Origin: Streptomyces hyaluromycini
GTDB lineage: Bacteria; Actinomycetota; Actinomycetes; Streptomycetales; Streptomycetaceae
Reading direction: 5' to 3'
DNA: 64,000 nucleotides
NCBI RefSeq assembly: GCF_002217755.1
Contig: NZ_BCFL01000025.1
Location: 358,946 to 422,945 of the forward strand
Of this stretch, positions 53,701 through 61,748 are shown piece by piece. How positions within the stretch are numbered: position 1 is the stretch's first letter; each line of letters opens with the position of its first letter. A program made the position numbers and the translations under genes. A model generated the notes under the pieces. It had not been told where the DNA came from, did no database searches, and saw only the letters and a program-made list of their open reading frames with translations.

Positions 53701-54726
53701 ATGCCATCCATCAAACTCCTCGTCGGACACACGGCTGTTGTTGTCGCCCTGCTCGCGATGACCGCAGGCTGCGGCAGCACCGCCGACCATTCCGCCTCCG
53801 ACGGGCCGGTGTCCATCCCCGCCGCCCCCGAGCCCGGAACCTTCCGGATAGGAACACAGCCCTGGATCGGCTACGCGCCTTGGTACATCGCAACGGAGAA
53901 GGGTTTCGCCAAAAAGCGCCAAGTCACCTTCAAGCAGGTCAACTTCACCACCGATGACCAACTCAGCGCCGCACTGGCCAGCGGGAAGATAGACGGCGCC
54001 AACGTGTCGTCACACACCGCGCTCAATCTGATCGCCTCAGGCGTCGACATCAAGATCGTCATGCTCGAAGACGTCAGCCTCCAGGCCGACGCAATCCTCG
54101 CTCGGGCAGACACCCCGGACGTCAAAGCGCTCAAGGGCAAGCGCATCGCATACGAGGAAGGCAGTACCAGCGACATCCTGCTGCGCTACGGCTTGCGTCA
54201 GAACGGCATGAGCATCGACGACATCAAGCGTGTTCCCATGTCGGCGATGGACGCCGGCAGTGCCTTCATAGCCGGCCGTGTCGATGCCGCCGTCACCTAC
54301 GAACCGTACATATCCACCGCGCGCGCGAAGGAACCGAAGATCCGATCGGTGTATACGGCGGCCGAGAAACCGGGGCTGATCTCCGATGTGTTCGTGGTTC
54401 GCGGTGACGCCCTGGTCAAGCGACCGGGCCAAGTGGCCACACTGATCAAGACGTGGAACGACGCGATCGGCGAATACGCGGCCCACCCTGCTTCGTCCCA
54501 GGCAGTCATCGCCCGAGGCGTCGGCGCAAAGACCGAGGACCTGCGCACAGCATTCGACGGCATCAAGTACTACGGCCGCGCCGAGAACGACGCGGAGCTG
54601 ACAGGCAAGTACGTCACATCCGTGCTCCCCGAAGTCGCCGCCGTGGCCAAGGAGGCAGGTCTCCTCCAAGGGGACGTCGACCCCAAGTCCGCGGTCGACA
54701 ACCGCTACCTACAAGGCGGGAAGTGA
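53701..54726 (+). CDS. SsuA/NMT1-type ABC substrate-binding lipoprotein
   Basis: Extracellular binding lipoprotein (periplasmic-binding-protein type II), 341 residues. Lipobox LAMTAGC, then FRIGTQPWIGYAPWYIATEKGFAKK, the characteristic start of the nitrate/sulfonate/taurine/thiamine-precursor group, and DGANVSSHTALNL. It starts a three-gene importer, 3 bases before the permease. The 132-base gap behind the PKS may hold an internal promoter. The substrate cannot be read from sequence. Confidence 0.9.
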   Translation: MPSIKLLVGHTAVVVALLAMTAGCGSTADHSASDGPVSIPAAPEPGTFRIGTQPWIGYAPWYIATEKGFAKKRQVTFKQVNFTTDDQLSAALASGKIDGANVSSHTALNLIASGVDIKIVMLEDVSLQADAILARADTPDVKALKGKRIAYEEGSTSDILLRYGLRQNGMSIDDIKRVPMSAMDAGSAFIAGRVDAAVTYEPYISTARAKEPKIRSVYTAAEKPGLISDVFVVRGDALVKRPGQVATLIKTWNDAIGEYAAHPASSQAVIARGVGAKTEDLRTAFDGIKYYGRAENDAELTGKYVTSVLPEVAAVAKEAGLLQGDVDPKSAVDNRYLQGGK

Positions 54727-54729
54727 ACC

Positions 54730-55575
54730 ATGACCAACCTTGTGGGCCAAGACCGAGACTCCACCGTCGGGCTCAGCAGGCCGACTCCACGCGTTCCTCG
54801 ACGCCCTGGGCGGTTTCGTCGGACGGCGTCCACGGCCGCCTCGGTGACGTCGTTCTTCGTGCTGCTCGGCGCCTGGTGGCTGATCACCGAGTTGAAATGG
54901 GTCGACAAGCTCTTTCTGCCGAACCCGGCCGCCGTACTGACAAGGCTCGGGGAACTCGCGTCCGGCGGCGAGCTGGGAGAAGACCTGGGCGTATCGGTCT
55001 ACCGGGTGGGAGTCGGCTTCACCCTGGCCACCGTCCTCGCACTGCCGCTGGGCATCCTGATGGGCCGATATCGGCTCTGGGCAGCCGTTTTCGAACCCGT
55101 CATCGACTTCATCCGCTACATGCCAGTCGTCGCCTTCGTACCGTTGACGATCCTGTGGGTGGGCACGGATGACGGCCAGAAGTTCCTCATCATCTTCATC
55201 GGGACGTTCTTCCAGCAAGTACTCCTGTTCACCGACAATGTCCGCCACATTCCCCAGGAACTCATCGACGTGGGTCGCACCTTGGGCCTCAGCCACCGCC
55301 GGATCCTGCAACGCATCGTCGTGCGAGCCTCCGCGCCAGCGCTCTGGGACTCCCTGCGTGTGAGTCTCGGTTGGGCCTGGACGTGGCTGGTCGTCGCCGA
55401 GCTCGTCGCGGCGACTTCGGGCCTGGGTTACCGCATCACCATCGCGCAACGCTACCTGGCCACAGAAACGATCATCGGCTACCTGCTGGTGCTCGGTCTC
55501 CTCGGCCTTGCCACCGACCAGATCCTTCGCCGTTTGGGGGCTCTGATGTTCCGTACGGCCACACCCCACAAGTGA
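54730..55575 (+). CDS. SsuC-type ABC permease
   Basis: Integral permease of 281 residues, about six membrane segments after a basic N-terminal tail. The ATPase-docking loop reads ELIDVGRTLGLSHRRILQRIVVRASAP, and PVVAFVPLTILWVG is typical of the family. It is 3 bases from the binding-protein gene and 12 from the ATPase gene. Confidence 0.9.
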   Translation: MTNLVGQDRDSTVGLSRPTPRVPRRPGRFRRTASTAASVTSFFVLLGAWWLITELKWVDKLFLPNPAAVLTRLGELASGGELGEDLGVSVYRVGVGFTLATVLALPLGILMGRYRLWAAVFEPVIDFIRYMPVVAFVPLTILWVGTDDGQKFLIIFIGTFFQQVLLFTDNVRHIPQELIDVGRTLGLSHRRILQRIVVRASAPALWDSLRVSLGWAWTWLVVAELVAATSGLGYRITIAQRYLATETIIGYLLVLGLLGLATDQILRRLGALMFRTATPHK

Positions 55576-55587
55576 CAAGGACCAGTC

Positions 55588-56364
55588 GTGCACCGTGACA
55601 CCGCTCATCTGCGACTACGGCAGATCTCCGTGACCTTCGGCGACACCACAGCCGTCGCACCGTTCGATCTTGAGGTCGCGCACAACGAGTTCGTCTCCCT
55701 CGTCGGTACATCTGGATGCGGCAAATCCACTCTCCTGAATGTCGTAGCCGGGCTGATACCACCGACCAGCGGAACTGTCACCCTGGGAGGCCACCCTGTC
55801 GGGGGCCCCGGCCGTGATCGCGGCATGGTCTTCCAGAAGTACACCCTCTTTCCTTGGCTGACCGCCGCGCAGAACGTCGAATTCGCCCTCCGGGACAAGC
55901 CGGACCTGCCCCGCAGGGAACGCCGCGCCGAAGCTCTGGACCTGCTGCGCCAAGTAGGACTCGGCGGTCGCGAAGACGCCTATCCGGACCAGCTCTCGGG
56001 CGGAATGCAACAAAGGGTCGCCATCGCGCGAGCTCTGTCGTACCGACCCGAGGTGCTCCTCATGGACGAACCCTTCGGCGCGCTCGACGCCCTGACCCGA
56101 CGTGTGATGCAGGACCTGCTGACCCAGCTGTGGGAACAGCACCGTCTGACCGTTCTGTTCGTGACCCACGACATCGAGGAAGCCGTGTACCTGTCCGACA
56201 GGGTGATCGTCATGAGCGGCACACCGGGACAGCTCCGACGTGAGATCCCCATCGCCCTGCCCCGCCCCCGGAATCGCGACCTCGCGTCCGACGAACGATA
56301 TCGGGAAGCCTGCGCAGAGGCATACGAAGAGATCTTCACCGCCGCAGACACAGCCCTCTCCTGA
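55588..56364 (+). CDS. SsuB-type ABC ATP-binding protein
   Basis: ATPase of 258 residues: Walker A GTSGCGKST, Q-loop MVFQKYTLFPWLT, signature LSGGMQQR, Walker B VLLMDEPFGALDA, switch VTHDIEEAV. It completes the importer. Followed 21 bases later by the phosphotriesterase-like gene. Confidence 0.93.
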   Translation: MHRDTAHLRLRQISVTFGDTTAVAPFDLEVAHNEFVSLVGTSGCGKSTLLNVVAGLIPPTSGTVTLGGHPVGGPGRDRGMVFQKYTLFPWLTAAQNVEFALRDKPDLPRRERRAEALDLLRQVGLGGREDAYPDQLSGGMQQRVAIARALSYRPEVLLMDEPFGALDALTRRVMQDLLTQLWEQHRLTVLFVTHDIEEAVYLSDRVIVMSGTPGQLRREIPIALPRPRNRDLASDERYREACAEAYEEIFTAADTALS

Positions 56365-56385
56365 GCGCGAGGGAGAAGTCTCGAC

Positions 56386-57471
56386 ATGCCCCGATGGAAG
56401 CCGCGCACTGTGCTGGGTGAGAGCCCTTCAGCGCGCTACGACACCGTGCTCGCCCACGAACACATCTTCCTTGATCTACGGTGCTGGCTGGCAACCGATG
56501 ATCCGCACTACCCACTGCTCCAGCACCAGCAAGTCGGGAAAGACAACCTGGACTTGGTCCGAGGCAATCCGTTCGCCTGCCCCGACAACCTGGTCCTGGA
56601 CGACATGGAACTTGCCGTCCGGGAACTCACCCGGCTGACCGCGGTCTCCCCGCTCCCCCTGATCATCGACCTCACTCCGGACACCATCGGCAGGGACACC
56701 AAGCGACTGGCCGAGGTGTCGGCACGCACAGGTATTGACATCATCACGGGGTGCGGACCCTACATTGACAGCTCCTGGCCATTGTCGCTGCACGACGCGT
56801 CAGCCGAACAACTGGCGGACGCCATGGTGCAGTCCCTGACCGATCCCGACCACCCAGCCGGAGTCATCGGCGAGATCGGCACCAGCAGCCCGATCACACC
56901 ACGGGAGGTCACGGCACTCACCGCAGCCGCTCAGGCGCACCGGCGCACCGGCGCACCCGTCTTCGTGCACCTGCACCCGTGGAGTCCCGAAGGCGCTGAA
57001 GCCCTGGACACACTCGAACGCCACGGCGTCGATCCAGCCCGAGTCAGCCTCTGCCACCTAGATGTCCGCGGCGCGGGAGACACGACGATGCTGACCAGTC
57101 TGCTCGACCGCGGCTGCTACGTCGCTTTCGACATTTGGGGCGACGAGTACCAGTACGGCCAGGTCCGCATGCCCAAGGACGCGGAACGCGTTCAAGCCCT
57201 GCTCCAGCTTGTGGAACTCGGTTACGCAGATCGCTTGACCCACTCCCACGATGTGTGCACCCGTACTCAACTGACGGAATTCGGAGGAGTCGGCTACGAC
57301 TATCTCCCCCGCCTTCTACCCGACTGGCTGAGGAACGCAGGTCTCGGTGAAGAGGTTGTGCACCAACAACTCGCCGGCAACGCGACACGACTTCTGGGAT
57401 TGGACCAACTGACACCAGCGGCCTCAGAAGAATCCGGACGGTCCCACCTCATCACCTGGCAAGGGAGGTAG
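56386..57471 (+). CDS. Phosphotriesterase-like amidohydrolase
   Basis: Binuclear-metal hydrolase of the PTE family, 361 residues. Metal ligands: His24 and His26 (LAHEHIF), bridging Glu in GEIGTS, His in VHLHPW and CHLD, and Asp in HSHDV. The bridging Glu in place of carboxylated Lys is the PHP/lactonase-like form. Real substrates of relatives include lactones and esters rather than organophosphates. It lies between an importer and, four bases later, an NRPS gene, so it probably acts on an imported precursor or on the product. Confidence 0.87.
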   Translation: MPRWKPRTVLGESPSARYDTVLAHEHIFLDLRCWLATDDPHYPLLQHQQVGKDNLDLVRGNPFACPDNLVLDDMELAVRELTRLTAVSPLPLIIDLTPDTIGRDTKRLAEVSARTGIDIITGCGPYIDSSWPLSLHDASAEQLADAMVQSLTDPDHPAGVIGEIGTSSPITPREVTALTAAAQAHRRTGAPVFVHLHPWSPEGAEALDTLERHGVDPARVSLCHLDVRGAGDTTMLTSLLDRGCYVAFDIWGDEYQYGQVRMPKDAERVQALLQLVELGYADRLTHSHDVCTRTQLTEFGGVGYDYLPRLLPDWLRNAGLGEEVVHQQLAGNATRLLGLDQLTPAASEESGRSHLITWQGR

Positions 57472-57475
57472 AGCT

Positions 57476-60400
57476 TTGCAGTCAAAGAGCCTGCGGACCA
57501 GGCAAGTTGACAGCGAGCCCCTGAAGGAGGGGCTGCACGACGGTTTCGCGCGCATTGCTCGCTCGCATCCGAAACGCACAGCACTCATCACAGGGAACCG
57601 TCAGGTGTCGTACGGTGAACTGAACAGCAGCGCCGAACACTGGGCCGTTCAGCTTGAGGCGGCCGGTGTCAGTCGCAGCGACCTCGTGCCGATCGTGCTA
57701 CCGCGGTCGGTGGAGCTGGTCGTGGGATTACTCGCGGTTCTCAAGCTCGGGGCGGCCTATGCGCTCCTCGATCCCCAGTGGCCGCTCACTCGACTCAATG
57801 CGGTGATCGACGAGTTGGATCCACCCCTGGTCGTCGGACCGCCGGACATGACGGCAGGACTTGCGGCGCCCCTTTGGTCACCTTCGGCCACCGGCGTCGA
57901 GAGACCCAACAGGCGTACGTCGATGAGTGTCCGAGCATCCGACCCGTGCTGTGTCTTCTTCACGTCGGGGACCACAGGGCGGCCCAAGGGCGTGGTGACC
58001 CCGCACGGCGCGACGACGCGGCTGTTCCGCACGGATACATTCGCCGATTTCGGCATGGACACGGTTATCCCGCTGGCCGCCGCGACACCGTGGGATGCCT
58101 TTTCGCTGGAACTCTGGGGCGCCCTGTACAACGGCGGCACCTCGGTTCTGATCGATGAGCCTTTTCTCACACCCACGGTTCTGCGTGATCTGATCGCGAG
58201 TGCGGGGGCAAACACGGTCTGGCTGACCAGCAGTCTGTTCAACCTGATCGTTGATGAGGACCTGGAGGCGATGAGCGGCCTGTCCCAGGTCATGACCGGC
58301 GGTGAACGCCTCTCGGTGCAGCACGTTCGGCGGTTTCTCAAGCGGTTCCCCGACACGACCCTCATCAATGGGTATGGCCCGGTGGAGAGCACCGTGTTCA
58401 CGACCACGCACCGCATCGAGCCCGCTGACTGCGCTCGACCGGGCGGCATTCCACTGGGCCGTGCAGTACCGGGGACGTCCGTCTTCGTGCTCGACGGCAG
58501 CCGTATGTGCGCGGTGGGCGAGACCGGGGAGATATGTGTGGCGGGGGACGGACTGGCCCTCGGCTATCTCGGGCAACCAGAGCTCACGGCAGAGAAGTTC
58601 ACCTACATCACGCTGGACGGCGAACAGGTGAGGGTGTACCGCACAGGGGACCTGGGCGCCTGGCAGACGGAAGGGGTCGTCGAGTTCCAGGGGCGGATCG
58701 ATCGCCAGGTGAAAGTCCGTGGCAACCGTGTCGAACCGGCCGAGGTCGAGCGGCAGATCGAGGTATTGGCGCCTTCCGTGTCCCACTGCCAAGTGGTGCC
58801 CCGCTGGAACGAGACCGCACGCGTCCACGAGTTGATCGCTTTTTGTATTCCGGTGTCTCCAGGTGATGTGCCGTCGGACCTGCAGACCGTGCTCGAACAG
58901 CACCTTCCCTCCTACCAGCGTCCCGTCGCGGTGATCTTCCTCGACTCGTTCCCGTTGACCGCACGCGGGAAGCTGGACGAGCAGGCTTTGCTCGCCAGAG
59001 TGCCGCAGGCTCCCATGGAGGAATACGGCGCCCCGATCGCTGACGCATGGGTCCGCCTCGTGACCGATTCCTTCGCGTCGGTGCTCGGCGTGACAGGGGT
59101 GCCACCGCAGGCGTCCTTCTTCGAACTGGGAGGCTCCTCTCTCACCGCGGCACGCGCCTGCGCGAGGATCGGTAAGCACGTGGGCCGTCCGATTCCGTTG
59201 TCGCGGATGTACGAGTACCCAACCGCCGAGCAACTCGGACCCTGGCTGCACGAGACGCAGAGCGACCATGCAATACCACCCCTGGGAGCGGGCATTCCGC
59301 TGACACCGATGGAGTTGGTGTTCCTGACGCGGCATCTCGTGGCGCCCGATGACCGATCCGGGTACTGCCAGATGTTCTGGCAGCTCGACGGCGTTCTTGA
59401 TCAAGAGGTTCTGGAAGGGGCGGTCGCCACCGTTCATGAGCGTCATCAGTCCTTGCGGACCGCTTTCCGAGTCGATCCCCTGCCCTCGGCCTGCGTCAGC
59501 GACATCCTTCCCCCCGCCCTGGAACTACAGGAGGAACGGGGGACCCTCGACGACGCCATCGAAGCGCTGGTGGAGCTCTTCTCCGAACCCCTCGAACCTC
59601 AGGAGGCGGACCTGTGGCGCACCGCGCTGGTACCAGTGGCGGAGACCGGCGGCTGGCTCTTCGGTCTGGTGGTCCACCACATAGCCTTCGACGGCTGGTC
59701 GGAGTCGGTCCTGGCACGAGACTTGTCGAATGCCTACTCGGGACGGAGTCATTCCTCGGTTCCGCCCACGCCGACAGAGCGCGCCCTGCTGTTGTCGGCG
59801 AGCGCGGCCGGCGTGGATCTCGACGCCAAGGCGAAACTGGTCTGCACTGAATTCCAGGATGTGCCAGAGATCGGCTGGCCGGAACCACCCGGCCCCGGGG
59901 ACTCGGGTACAGGGCGCCTCGCATTGTCCCTGCCCGCAGCGATGGTGGAGGCACTGGACGCCCGAGGCAAGACGCTCGGCGCCGGCCGGTTCGCGGTGCT
60001 CCTCTCAGCATGGGCGAACACAGTGGCCGAGGTCTGCGACCAGGGCGACTTCGCAGTAGGCATTCCGGTTGCCCAGCGCACCGCGCCCGAACTCAAGCAT
60101 GCGATCGGATGCTTCATCACCATGGTGCCGCTGCGTCTTCGCGGAAAGGCCCTGCTCGGCGGAGCGGCCGGCGTCCACGAGACCGAGCGTTTGGTCCGGC
60201 GAGCCTTCAGCCGCAGTGACGTGCCTTTCCCTACCGTCGCGCAAAAGGTGGGAACGACGACTCCAGGACGCCCTCCGGTCTTCCAGATCCTTTTCGCCAT
60301 GCAGGACAACGATCCACCGGTGCTCAACTTGGCAGGTATCACCAGCGTGTTCATACGCCAGCCGTATACGGCCCTGCCTCTGGAACTACATCTGGAGATC

Positions 60401-60523
60401 TGGCCGGAATCGGACGGTGGGCTAAGGGCAGTACTCTCATTTCAGCGGGAGGCAACCACTGAGGCCACCGCGCTGGAACTACTCAAGGGTTTTGACGATC
60501 GCCTCGCATCCATCGTCGGATGA
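57476..60523 (+). CDS. NRPS A-T-C with TTG start and TTA codon
   Basis: Synthetase of 1015 residues with unusual order. A domain about 20-515 (FFTSGTTGRPKG, GYGPVEST, RGKLDEQ), T domain with Ser in ELGGSSL near 555, and a C-terminal C domain about 605-1012 (HHIAFDGWS). Specificity residues read D-A-L-W-M-G-G-V-F-K, resembling Val-type codes (weak call). With no upstream C it is a natural first module, and its C domain would condense its amino acid onto another carrier in trans. TTG 57476 has GGAGG six bases upstream and lies 4 bases after the hydrolase stop. Codon 85 is TTA (57728-57730). Confidence 0.92.
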   Translation: MQSKSLRTRQVDSEPLKEGLHDGFARIARSHPKRTALITGNRQVSYGELNSSAEHWAVQLEAAGVSRSDLVPIVLPRSVELVVGLLAVLKLGAAYALLDPQWPLTRLNAVIDELDPPLVVGPPDMTAGLAAPLWSPSATGVERPNRRTSMSVRASDPCCVFFTSGTTGRPKGVVTPHGATTRLFRTDTFADFGMDTVIPLAAATPWDAFSLELWGALYNGGTSVLIDEPFLTPTVLRDLIASAGANTVWLTSSLFNLIVDEDLEAMSGLSQVMTGGERLSVQHVRRFLKRFPDTTLINGYGPVESTVFTTTHRIEPADCARPGGIPLGRAVPGTSVFVLDGSRMCAVGETGEICVAGDGLALGYLGQPELTAEKFTYITLDGEQVRVYRTGDLGAWQTEGVVEFQGRIDRQVKVRGNRVEPAEVERQIEVLAPSVSHCQVVPRWNETARVHELIAFCIPVSPGDVPSDLQTVLEQHLPSYQRPVAVIFLDSFPLTARGKLDEQALLARVPQAPMEEYGAPIADAWVRLVTDSFASVLGVTGVPPQASFFELGGSSLTAARACARIGKHVGRPIPLSRMYEYPTAEQLGPWLHETQSDHAIPPLGAGIPLTPMELVFLTRHLVAPDDRSGYCQMFWQLDGVLDQEVLEGAVATVHERHQSLRTAFRVDPLPSACVSDILPPALELQEERGTLDDAIEALVELFSEPLEPQEADLWRTALVPVAETGGWLFGLVVHHIAFDGWSESVLARDLSNAYSGRSHSSVPPTPTERALLLSASAAGVDLDAKAKLVCTEFQDVPEIGWPEPPGPGDSGTGRLALSLPAAMVEALDARGKTLGAGRFAVLLSAWANTVAEVCDQGDFAVGIPVAQRTAPELKHAIGCFITMVPLRLRGKALLGGAAGVHETERLVRRAFSRSDVPFPTVAQKVGTTTPGRPPVFQILFAMQDNDPPVLNLAGITSVFIRQPYTALPLELHLEIWPESDGGLRAVLSFQREATTEATALELLKGFDDRLASIVG

Positions 60524-60806
60524 GCCTCTTCATGGCCATCGCGCACCTCAACGGGAAACTGTCGAATAGCGACAAGAACAGAACCCCGATCGGCACCCGA
60601 CAACACTGCTGCAACCCGCTCCTTTGCACCGACCCTGCACAGATGACCACCCCTTGGCCACCCAGCCCCTGGTTGCGTCCAGGGAAGTGATGTACTGGTT
60701 CGACGTGATCCGGACGTTTGTTCCGGCATCAGGATGGTGCCCGCTCGTAGATGAACGGCCACCGGCTGATCTTCGAAGTATCGAAGCCTCGAAGGAGATC
60801 AGCACG
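60524..60806. other. Spacer between the cluster and IS debris
   Basis: 283 bases with no recognisable gene and no clear hairpin terminator behind the last NRPS gene. GAAGTATCGAAGCCTCGAAGG just before 60800 (repeated TCGAAG) and AAGGAG belong to the IS256 remnant that follows. Confidence 0.4.
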
Positions 60807-60963
60807 ATGACCGCACCTGACAGTCTGCCCCGGCACGCCCTCGCAGAGGACAACCTCGCCGCGACGAGTCCCGATCTGCTGCGCGCGATGGTCAAGACGT
60901 TCGCCGACGCGCTCATGTCCGCGGAGGCCGACGCCCTCTGCAACGCCGAGTACGGGCAGGTCA
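60807..60963 (+). pseudogene. IS256-family transposase, N-terminal stub
   Basis: ATG 60807 with GAAGGAG upstream opens about 52 residues that match the start of Streptomyces IS256-type transposases (LAATSPDLLRAMVKTFADAL, ADALCNAEYGQ). Homology breaks off at about 60963 and the frame ends soon after. The DDE core is missing. Confidence 0.75.
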
Positions 60964-61010
60964 GGAGCAATGCTCAAGACCTGTGAATCAGGCTTGGATT
61001 GGCGCGTGAA

Positions 61011-61086
61011 GGGCGTACCTTCCCGAATGATCCTGTGATGGTCATCGATTAGGCCGACGTTGGCGCGTCGTCGGGAAGGCACGCCC
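61011..61086. repeat. Near-perfect 16-bp inverted repeat
   Basis: GGGCGTACCTTCCCGA (61011-61026) and TCGGGAAGGCACGCCC (61071-61086) are complementary at 15 of 16 positions. They lie directly before the second IS256-type remnant and are probably abutted IS ends or a MITE-like stub. Confidence 0.55.
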
Positions 61087-61087
61087 G

Positions 61088-61748
61088 TGATCACGGTAGT
61101 CAACGAAAGACGGAACGACACCACACGGCTCCCCAATTGACGACATCGTCCGCAAGGGCGCACGGCGGATGATGGCCGCCGCGCTGGAGGCGGAAGTCAA
61201 CGCCTACATAGCTGAGTTGGCCGATCAGCGGGACGAGTCCGGGCGGCGTCTGGTCGTGCGCAACGGCTTCCACCGGCCGAGGAAGGTCACGACAGCGGCC
61301 GGGGCGATCGAGGTAAAGGCCCCGCGGGTCAACGACGGGCGCGTCGACCAGTTCACCGGGGAGCGCAGACGGTTCTCCTCGGCGATCCTGCCGCCCTGGG
61401 CCCGCAAGTCCCCGAAGATCAGCGAGGTGCTGCCTCTGCTTTACCTGCACGGCCTGTCGTCGGGTGACTTCGTGCCCGCTCTGGAGCAGCTCCTCGGCCG
61501 GCCTCTCACCCGCCACGGTCACTCGGCTGACCGGGCAGTGGCAGGCAGATCACCAGGCATTCGGCGAGCGCGACCTGTCGGCCACCGACTACGTCTACGT
61601 GTGGGCCGCATCCACCTGCGAATCCGCCTCTCGGAGGCGAAGTCCTGCGTGCTGGTCGTCACGGGCGTGCGTGCGGACGGCGCCAAGGAGCTGATCGCGA
61701 TGGCCGACGGCGACCGGGGAGTCCGCCGAGTCCTGGGCCGACCTTGCG
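61088..61748 (+). pseudogene. IS256-family transposase, frameshifted and interrupted
   Basis: A different IS256-type transposase: GARRMMAAALEAEVNAYIAEL, RLVVRNGFHRPR, IEVKAPRVNDGRV, SPKISEVLPLLYLHGLSSGD and, in another frame, SPATVTRLTGQWQ and YVYVWA, then GVRADGAKELIAMADG. Frame changes occur near 61135, 61495, 61610 and 61710. It ends within ESWADLA exactly where the next IS begins; no continuation is visible on the far side. Confidence 0.8.

Noticed and set aside
56386..57471. Calling the PTE-like gene an organophosphate-degrading enzyme
   Set aside because: It has the bridging Glu form (GEIG), and the context is biosynthetic; family membership does not imply that activity.
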